A DNA stretch of 19,308 bases from the NCBI GenBank assembly GCA_002343455.1, contig DDSR01000300.1, positions 293 through 19,600 on the forward strand. The letters run 5' to 3'. Shown in pieces: positions 13,897 through 19,308 of this stretch (position 1 is the first letter of the stretch; each line of letters starts with the position of its first letter). Source of the DNA: Deltaproteobacteria bacterium UBA2385 (lineage in GTDB: Bacteria > Myxococcota_A > UBA796 > UBA2385). The notes under the pieces were generated by a model. It did not search any database and was not told the origin of the DNA. It was given only the letters and a program-made list of their open reading frames with translations. A program made the position numbers and the translations under genes.

Positions 13897-15509
13897 GGGC
13901 GCGGCTCCTCGCCACCCTGGTGGAAGGAGGCGAAGCGGCGCTTGCTCAGCAGCCGGATCAGCCCCAGCAGCGCCAGGGGGAGCAGCCCGCCGCCCACGAT
14001 CAGGGCACGGGTGCGGCCCAGCTCGCCCTCGGCCAGGGGCCGCAGCGTGGGCTGCTGCACGCTCTTCGAGCGGATGGCGATCAGGCTGCCGTCCTCGACC
14101 ATCCAGTCGACGAGGTTCTGCATGAAGAGCACGTGGTTGGGCACGAAGTCGGCCGATCCCGCGACGACCAGCCGGGCGTCGGCGCCGCTGCGGATCTGGG
14201 GGGCCTCAGTCGGGCTCTCGCTGGTGGCGGCCATGGACGGATCGGCGTCCGGAGGAGCGGCCTGGGCGTAGGCGCTCTGGAAGCTGCCCCGCAGGCTCAC
14301 CAGCAGCGGGAAGGAGCCGGTCTGCTCGCTGGAGAGCGGGGAGCGCAGCGCCTCGGGCGCCAGGGTGCGCAAGCCCGCCAGGCGCCCCGAGCCCTCGTGG
14401 CTGCGCGCGAGCACGGTGCCGACCACCTCGGGCGGCAGCGGGTCGGCCAGCTCCACCGAGCTGGCGAAGGGGAAGAGCATGCTGTCCAGGTCCCGAACGA
14501 CCAGGTTGTCGCGGTCCAGCTCCTGGGTCCGCGGGATCAGCGGCGTGTTCACGGGCACCAGGGCCAGCTGATCCCCCTGTCGGACCGGCAGGTTCATCAT
14601 GCCGTTGCGCTGGCGATCGATGATCAGGTCGCGGTTGGCCTGCACATGGTGGTGGGCCAGCAGCCCCTCCATCCCGTGCAGCACCCGCAGGGGCCGCATC
14701 GTCCGCAGGTCGGGCTTGAGGTTGGAGAGGAAGACCGCCAGCCCGCCGCCGCGCATCAGGTGCTGATCGAGCTGGTAGAGGGCCCGATCGCTGAGCGGCC
14801 GCTGCGGTCCGACCACCAGCAGGGCGCTGACGTCCTCGGGCACGCTGCCGGCTCCCCCCAGGGGCACGACCCGCAGATCGTAGCGCTCCAGCAGCCTCTG
14901 CCGCAGGGTGGCCAGCGGCCCGGACTCCTGGGTCAGCTCGGGCTCGCCGTGGCCCGTGGTCCAGCCGACCACCCGGCGCTCGTCCTTGTCCAGCAGCCCG
15001 CGGATCGAGCGGACCAGGTCGTACTCCAAGGTCTGGGTCTGGGTGATCGCCGGGAGCACGTCCTGGCGCTCGCCGTAGACCAGGGCCACGCCCATGTAGA
15101 CGGTGCGCAGCTCCTTGACGGTGGCGCTGTCGAAGCGGTACTGGATCGGCGTGACCCCGAAGCGGCGGGCCTCGGCCTCCAGCTCGGGGACGCCCGTGGG
15201 GTCGACGACGCTGACCTCCATCCTGCCCTTGGCGTAGGCGGCGAGGTCGCTGAGGGTGTCGACCACGACCTGCTGGTTGGTGTTGTACGGGGCCTGCAGG
15301 CCGCCGGTGAAGTAGACCCGAGCCGCCAGGGGCCTCTCCAGCTTGCCGATGATCTCCCGGCTGCGGATGTCCAGGCTGTAGACCTTGTCCTGGGTCAGGT
15401 CCAGCCGGCTGAAGCTGCGCGCGGCCAGGGTGTTGGCCAGCACGACAACCGCGACGACCAGCAGGAGCTGGGCCCAGGAGTCGAGGAGGAGTGCGCGGCG
15501 GGTGTCCAT
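13893..15509 (-). CDS. GldG-like ABC-associated membrane protein
   Basis: This 538-residue protein has one transmembrane helix at each end: LLLVVAVVVLANTLAA near residue 20 and ALIVGGGLLPLALLGLIRLL near 515. The large extracytoplasmic domain between them is of the GldG/uncharacterised ABC-transporter type. Typical stretches are RLDLTQDKVYSLD, VVDPTGVPELEAEARRFGV, VALVYGERQDVLP and VVGWTTGHGEPEL. A glutamine-amidotransferase-like fold is usual for this region, but no catalytic Cys is evident. It lies four bases after the permease gene and overlaps the DUF4340 gene, so the three are one operon. In Bacteroidota GldA/F/G are linked to gliding, while in other phyla the substrate is unknown. Confidence 0.88.
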   Translation of the reverse strand: MDTRRALLLDSWAQLLLVVAVVVLANTLAARSFSRLDLTQDKVYSLDIRSREIIGKLERPLAARVYFTGGLQAPYNTNQQVVVDTLSDLAAYAKGRMEVSVVDPTGVPELEAEARRFGVTPIQYRFDSATVKELRTVYMGVALVYGERQDVLPAITQTQTLEYDLVRSIRGLLDKDERRVVGWTTGHGEPELTQESGPLATLRQRLLERYDLRVVPLGGAGSVPEDVSALLVVGPQRPLSDRALYQLDQHLMRGGGLAVFLSNLKPDLRTMRPLRVLHGMEGLLAHHHVQANRDLIIDRQRNGMMNLPVRQGDQLALVPVNTPLIPRTQELDRDNLVVRDLDSMLFPFASSVELADPLPPEVVGTVLARSHEGSGRLAGLRTLAPEALRSPLSSEQTGSFPLLVSLRGSFQSAYAQAAPPDADPSMAATSESPTEAPQIRSGADARLVVAGSADFVPNHVLFMQNLVDWMVEDGSLIAIRSKSVQQPTLRPLAEGELGRTRALIVGGGLLPLALLGLIRLLSKRRFASFHQGGEEPRP

Positions 15510-15513
15510 GGCT

Positions 15514-16326
15514 TCAGCTCAGCCGCCGCCGTTGAAGGCTGAAGACCGCGAGGTGGAGGAAGAGCGCGACGACCGAGCCGTAGAACACCAGGTTCCGGGT
15601 GTCGATCACCCCGCGAGCGAGGTCGCCGACGTGGGTCTCGAAGCTGATGTGCTGCACGATGGGGAGCAGCGCCGGGGGGACCCGGCCCAGGGCGAAGCCC
15701 GAGACGAAGGGCACCAGGCAGATCAGCAGCGCCAGCAGGAAGGCGACGACCTGGTTGCCGGTCACTGCGCTGGCAGCAGTCCCGATCGCACAGAAGGAGG
15801 CTCCCAGCAGGAAGACACCGAGGTATCCCCCGACGACGGGGCCCCAGTCCAGGTCTCCGAGGGAGGCCAGGACCAGGGGGTAGGGGAGGGTGAGGGCCAG
15901 CGCGAGGCCGACCAGGGCGAGCGCGGCGAGGTACTTGCCGAGGACCATCTGCGGCTCGGTGATCGGCAGGGTCGCCAGCAGCTCCAGGCTGCCGCTGCGG
16001 CGCTCCTCGGCGAAGAGCCGCATCGTCAGCGCCGGGATCAGCAGGAGGTAGCTGATGCCGCACCAGAAGAAGACGGGCCGCATCGTCGCCTGCCCCTCGG
16101 CGAGCAGGTCCTGGAAGCCCAGCGAGAAGCCCGCGACGAGGCAGAGGAAGGTCGGGATGACGATCCACGCCAGCGGGCTGTCGAAAGCCCCGAAGAGCTC
16201 GCGGCGGAAAATGGCCGCCACGACCGCTGCGGGCGAGGTCCGACGGGGGGCCGAGGAGGGTGAGGGCGGAGTCAGGAGGCTTCCAATGTGGACCCGTGCT
16301 CGTAGCCGATGGCGGGAGGAGATCAA
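15514..16326 (-). CDS. ABC-2 type permease (GldF-like)
   Basis: This polytopic membrane protein has about six transmembrane segments. Family-typical stretches are IFRRELFGAFDSPLAWIVIPTF, ALTMRLFAEERRSGSLELL-ATLPIT, MVLGKYLAALALVGLALALT and AIGTAASAVTGNQVVAFLLAL. The start is not settled. TTG at 16326 has GAAGGA seven bases upstream and gives 270 residues. GTG at 16221 gives 235 residues, close to the usual GldF length, but lacks a Shine-Dalgarno. An ATG at 16333 is in another frame. The first ~35 residues from the TTG are Ser/Pro/Arg-rich and may not be translated. No ATP-binding subunit gene is found beside it, as the flanking genes upstream are divergent lipoproteins. Confidence 0.85.
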   Translation of the reverse strand: MISSRHRLRARVHIGSLLTPPSPSSAPRRTSPAAVVAAIFRRELFGAFDSPLAWIVIPTFLCLVAGFSLGFQDLLAEGQATMRPVFFWCGISYLLLIPALTMRLFAEERRSGSLELLATLPITEPQMVLGKYLAALALVGLALALTLPYPLVLASLGDLDWGPVVGGYLGVFLLGASFCAIGTAASAVTGNQVVAFLLALLICLVPFVSGFALGRVPPALLPIVQHISFETHVGDLARGVIDTRNLVFYGSVVALFLHLAVFSLQRRRLS

Positions 16327-16410
16327 GGCGCATTCCTTCGCAACCTCCTTGCTGCGCCTTGGCCGATGGGACGGTATGGTGCGCTTCACCCTGCCCCGAA
16401 AGGAGTCTCC

Positions 16411-16941
16411 GTGACCGTTCTGACCCTGATGCTGCTCCTCCCCCTGGCCTGTGGCGACAAGGACACCGACACCGGCGAAGAGACGGACACCGACACCGAC
16501 ACCGATGCGGACCTGGGGACCCTGGAGTTCAGCGGGACGGCGGTGGTCCACGACAGCTACATGGGGACCGAAGTCCTCGCCTTCCTCGCCGACGAGGGCC
16601 GCGGCGACGTGATCTGCCAGCTCAGCTACCCCCTGGAGGGGGCGGCCCTGCGATCCGACTGCGACGAGTGCGACTGGGCCTTCGACGTCACCGCCGGCAC
16701 GGTGGAGGTGCAGACCGATGTGGACGGCGCCTGCGACGCCATCGGCTGGGGCAAGGCCGCGCGCGCCGCGCTGACGGGCACCGCCCGCGGCTACGGCTAC
16801 GTCGCCGAATACTTCGGCCACGCGCCGGTCCTGATGCGCTACGACGACGCCTCGGGCTGGAACCCCGTCAGCTACGCCGCCTACGACGAGAAGTCGGGCG
16901 CCTTCGACTACAGCTGGCAGGACGCCACCCTCCCCTACTGA
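16411..16941 (+). CDS. Small lipoprotein with Asp/Thr-rich linker, unknown function
   Basis: This 176-residue predicted lipoprotein has a lipobox LPLAC with the acylated Cys14 and no Lys/Arg before it. An acidic low-complexity linker follows (GDKDTDTGEETDTDTDTD to ~residue 33), then a ~140-residue domain. That domain contains four cysteines (C69, C84, C87, C108), including SDCDECDWAFDV, which could form two disulfides. It is rich in aromatic and small residues, suggesting a secreted beta-rich fold. I do not recognise the family. The start GTG at 16411 has AAAGGAG five bases upstream. The frame stays open upstream to 16309, but no good start lies there. It is first of four lipoprotein genes in a row, 25 bases before the next. 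Confidence 0.8.
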   Translation: MTVLTLMLLLPLACGDKDTDTGEETDTDTDTDADLGTLEFSGTAVVHDSYMGTEVLAFLADEGRGDVICQLSYPLEGAALRSDCDECDWAFDVTAGTVEVQTDVDGACDAIGWGKAARAALTGTARGYGYVAEYFGHAPVLMRYDDASGWNPVSYAAYDEKSGAFDYSWQDATLPY

Positions 16942-16966
16942 TCCTCTTGTCCCCCTGGAGTCTCCC

Positions 16967-17905
16967 ATGCTGCTGAGCCTGCTCCTCCTGCCTCTCGCCT
17001 GCGGCGACAAGGGCGACACCGGCGAGCCCGAAGCCAACGTCCAGCTCTTCGACGAGAACAACTTCCGCTACGAGGGCGATGTCTCGGTCCCCTCGATCAC
17101 CACCGTCAGCGGACAGGATGTCACCATCTGCTGGGATCAGGCCACCAGCGACATCCAGTGCCACGACATCGATCCCGTGCTCGACATCGACAACATCGGC
17201 CTCGCGCGCTTTCCCTACAAGACCCAGGCCGATGTCGAGGAGGGCATCTCCGTCAACTCCCTGCTCCAGGCGGACATCGACGGCTACGTCGAGCACAACA
17301 CCAACCACAGCGACACCTGCGTGCAGCTCTCGGAGTTCAGCTTCTTCGGTACGCCGATCGACGTGCCCAGCGAGTACGTCGCCGACGGCGGCACCTACAT
17401 GCTGATGCTGACCGTGGGCCTCGAGCCCGGCATCAACGCCAAGGTGATCACCTTCCTCCAGCCCAGCCTGGACAGCGACAACACCCAGGTCGACGTGCCG
17501 GCCTCGTGCGGACTGTTGGACTTCTCCGCCACGCTCACCGATCTCACCCCCCTGACGGTGCCCGCTTCGGCTCCCTGGATTGTCGACTGGTCTGCCCTGA
17601 CCCACGACGGAATCCAGGCGCCGCTCGAGCTCTCCAGCATCGATCGGCTGATGGTGGCCTTCTACGAGGGCAAGACCCCCGAAGAGCTGCAGGGCCAGTT
17701 CCTCGATCTGGAGATCATCATGGACCGCAGCTACACCCTGGAGCTGCCGGGCGGGACCGTGGCCGACCTCAGCGAGGCGACCGGCGCCGACGGCGCCTTC
17801 ACCGGCTTTGACGGCGAAGGCACCTGGCTGCTCGCCCTCTTCTGCGGCCGCTGCTACAACCCCGCCCCCGTCTTCCTCTCCGTCGTCCAGACCGAGGAGG
17901 GCTGA
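16967..17905 (+). CDS. Lipoprotein, 312 residues, unknown function
   Basis: The signal peptide is just MLLSLLLLPLAC, with Cys12 followed by GDKGDTGEPE, almost the same start as the preceding lipoprotein. The rest looks extracellular: acidic, Thr/Ser/Val-rich, and with conserved-looking Cys (C55, C65 in DVTICWDQATSDIQCHD, and CGRCYN near the end). A hydrophobic-acidic alternation suggests beta-sandwich domains. I recognise no catalytic motif or family. ATG 16967 has GGAG six bases upstream in the context GGAGTCTCCC, nearly identical to the previous gene's. The stop overlaps the next start as TGATG, so it is translationally coupled to the arylsulfotransferase-like gene and may be its partner or a cargo-binding protein (inference). 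Confidence 0.8.
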   Translation: MLLSLLLLPLACGDKGDTGEPEANVQLFDENNFRYEGDVSVPSITTVSGQDVTICWDQATSDIQCHDIDPVLDIDNIGLARFPYKTQADVEEGISVNSLLQADIDGYVEHNTNHSDTCVQLSEFSFFGTPIDVPSEYVADGGTYMLMLTVGLEPGINAKVITFLQPSLDSDNTQVDVPASCGLLDFSATLTDLTPLTVPASAPWIVDWSALTHDGIQAPLELSSIDRLMVAFYEGKTPEELQGQFLDLEIIMDRSYTLELPGGTVADLSEATGADGAFTGFDGEGTWLLALFCGRCYNPAPVFLSVVQTEEG

Positions 17906-19212
17906 TGTCCATGCTCCTACTGCTCGCCCTGGCGTGCACCGCTGGGAAGGGTTCGCTGGCCGAGTGCGAGGACGTCCAGGTCCAGCTCAGCGAGGTCATG
18001 CCCACCGTCGCGACCGTGACCTTCCGCACCTCCACCGAGGCGACGGCCCGCATCGCGGTCGAGGCGGGGGGGCTCTCCTTCGAGACCCGCTCCACCCCCT
18101 CGTCCGAGGACCACCAGCTGGTCCTCCGAGGCCTGAAGCCCGAGAGCGAGGTCAGCTTCCAGATCCTGACCGAGTCCGAGGGCGGCTCGTCGGAGTGCGA
18201 GGCCCAGACCCTGACCACCGGCTACCTGGACGGAGGCCTGCCAACCACGCTGGTCAGCGGCGAGGGCAACGACCAGTGGATGATGGTCCCGCTGATCGGC
18301 GCCTTCACCGGTCCGGTGCTGCTCTCTCCCGACGGCGTCATCACCTGGGCCTGGCCCGAAGAGCGTCCCCTGGACGTCTACCGGGCCCGGCACCTGCGCG
18401 ACGGTAGCGGCGTCATCTACAATGCCGCCAGCGTCTCGGGCGACCCGTCGGCCGACTCTGAGCTGGTCAAGGTGAGCTGGGACGGCACCCAGGTCGAGAC
18501 CATCTCCGTCCCCCTGCTGGCCCACGACTTCGTCGAGCTCGTCGACGGCACCCTGACCGCCATCGTCGTCGAGTATCGCCCGGGCAGCGACGGGGTCGAC
18601 ATCCGCGGCGACAAGCTGGTCGAGATCGCGCCCGATGGCACCCAGACCACCGTCTGGAGCGCCTGGGACTGCTTCGATCCCGAGATCACGCCCGGTGACG
18701 AGCCCGCCCTCGGCTGGACCTTCGTCAACGCGCTCAACGTCGCCGACGACGAGTCCGCCTACTACATCAGCATCCGCAACTTCAGCAGCATCGTGAAGAT
18801 CGACCGGGCCAGCGGAGCCTGCGAGTGGGCGGTCGGCGGTGAAGCGGGCACCTTCGAGATCGACGGCGTCAGCTTCAAGCACGAGCACCAGTTCAAGGTC
18901 TTCGACGACCGCCTGCTGGTCTTCGACAACGCCGGCCTCGCCAACAACAAGAGCCGGGTGGTCGAGTATCAGCTCGACGTCGCCGCCCAGACGGCGACCG
19001 AGGTCTGGCGCTTCGAGCCCGACCCGCCGCTCAACAGCTTCGTGCTGGGCGATGTGGACCGGCTGGACGACGGCGACACCCTGGTGACCTGGTCGGTCGC
19101 CGGGCAGATCGACCGGGTCTCCCCCGATCTGACGCGCAGCTTCTCGCTCAACACCGAGCTTGGCTACGCCTTCGGCTTCATGACGGCGCGGACCTCCCTG
19201 TACGGAGAGTGA
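17905..19212 (+). CDS. Arylsulfotransferase-like (ASST family) beta-propeller lipoprotein with N-terminal FN3-like domain
   Basis: This 435-residue lipoprotein has a signal peptide MSMLLLLALAC (Cys11). Residues ~24-110 form a fibronectin-III-like sandwich (VQVQLSEVMPTVATVTFRTS and LRGLKPESEVSFQI). Residues ~115-435 show arylsulfotransferase-family blade features: VLLSPDGVITWAW, LLAHDFVELVDGTLTAIVVE (H207), GWTFVNALNVADDESAYYIS followed by RNFSSIVKIDRASG, and SFKHEHQFKVFDDRLLVFDN (H326 and H328). Known ASSTs move sulfate between phenols through a catalytic histidine, and H207 and H326/H328 are the candidates here. Whether this member is active is unknown, and many family members are uncharacterised. 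The ATG at 17905 overlaps the previous stop (TGATG) and has AGGAGG upstream. Confidence 0.8.
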   Translation: MSMLLLLALACTAGKGSLAECEDVQVQLSEVMPTVATVTFRTSTEATARIAVEAGGLSFETRSTPSSEDHQLVLRGLKPESEVSFQILTESEGGSSECEAQTLTTGYLDGGLPTTLVSGEGNDQWMMVPLIGAFTGPVLLSPDGVITWAWPEERPLDVYRARHLRDGSGVIYNAASVSGDPSADSELVKVSWDGTQVETISVPLLAHDFVELVDGTLTAIVVEYRPGSDGVDIRGDKLVEIAPDGTQTTVWSAWDCFDPEITPGDEPALGWTFVNALNVADDESAYYISIRNFSSIVKIDRASGACEWAVGGEAGTFEIDGVSFKHEHQFKVFDDRLLVFDNAGLANNKSRVVEYQLDVAAQTATEVWRFEPDPPLNSFVLGDVDRLDDGDTLVTWSVAGQIDRVSPDLTRSFSLNTELGYAFGFMTARTSLYGE

Positions 19213-19214
19213 GC

Positions 19215-19308
19215 GTGCTGCTGCTCGCCCTCCTCTGCTCCTGCGATCCGGCCAGCGTGGACCCCGCGGACTCCGGCGACGGGGGAGTCAGCGACGGGGG
19301 AGGCAGCG
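19215..19308 (+). CDS. Start of another lipoprotein gene, cut by window end
   Basis: The frame opens GTG-CTG-CTG-CTC and gives a very short hydrophobic signal ending LLCSC, with the likely acylated Cys at residue 10. A Pro/Asp/Gly/Ser-rich linker (DPADSGDGGVSDGGGS) continues to the window edge. GGAG at 19204-19207 is seven bases before GTG 19215. An in-frame GTG at 19209, overlapping the previous stop, would add Met-Ser but leave no room for that Shine-Dalgarno. The pattern matches the three preceding lipoproteins. The function cannot be judged. Confidence 0.65.
   Translation, partial: MLLLALLCSCDPASVDPADSGDGGVSDGGGS

Noticed and set aside
13881..15542. Plus-strand open frame of ~553 codons
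   Set aside because: It mirrors the GldG-like gene on the minus strand and has biased low-complexity composition with no recognisable domain.
16359..16380. Possible sigma-70 promoter (TTGGCC and TATGGT) before the first lipoprotein gene
   Set aside because: The spacer is only 10 bases and no better pair with 16-18 base spacing was found.

Overview
The window is very GC-rich, tightly packed bacterial chromosome with 16 protein-coding genes and no gap above about 100 bases. I see no RNA gene, insertion sequence or CRISPR array. The gene content suggests a delta-proteobacterial lineage, most likely Myxococcota or a relative, probably uncultured. The reasons are a futalosine-type menaquinone cluster, an S1 protease ending in a Gly/Asp-rich tail, a GldF/GldG/DUF4340 cluster, and lipoproteins with Asp/Thr/Gly-rich linkers after very short signal peptides. 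This placement is an inference from style, not from a marker gene.

Region 1 (1-844, minus): a secreted chymotrypsin-fold serine protease with a complete catalytic triad, cut by the window edge inside its low-complexity tail.

Region 2 (915-7740, minus): a six-gene menaquinone operon read right to left: long-chain polyprenyl diphosphate synthase, UbiE/MenG methyltransferase, UbiX flavin prenyltransferase, an MqnE-MqnA fusion, an MqnX-type amidohydrolase, and an MqnP/UbiA prenyltransferase. Four of the five junctions are 1- or 4-base start/stop overlaps and the fifth is an 8-base gap, so translation is probably coupled. Together they supply early steps (MqnA, MqnE, MqnX) and late steps (side chain, prenylation, prenyl-FMN cofactor, C-methylation). 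MqnB, MqnC, MqnD and a UbiD-type decarboxylase are not in the window. The fusion protein also has a third region resembling the C-terminal end of a radical-SAM MqnE/MqnC protein without its cysteines.

Region 3 (7741-8440): a divergent GbsR/MarR-type regulator shares a short spacer with the operon. The spacer holds a perfect 8+8 bp AT-rich palindrome, the obvious candidate operator.

Region 4 (8509-11018): a lipoprotein with a carboxypeptidase-regulatory-like domain, convergent RuvX (YqgF), and divergent CinA.

Region 5 (11050-16326, minus): a repeat-rich secreted protein with a C-terminal outer-membrane beta-barrel, then a DUF4340 protein, a GldG-like protein and an ABC-2 permease (GldF-like). 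No ATP-binding subunit is encoded nearby.

Region 6 (16411-19308, plus): four consecutive lipoprotein genes with minimal signal peptides lacking Lys/Arg. The third is an arylsulfotransferase-like beta-propeller protein with an N-terminal fibronectin-III-like domain. The fourth is cut by the window edge. The function of this block is unknown.
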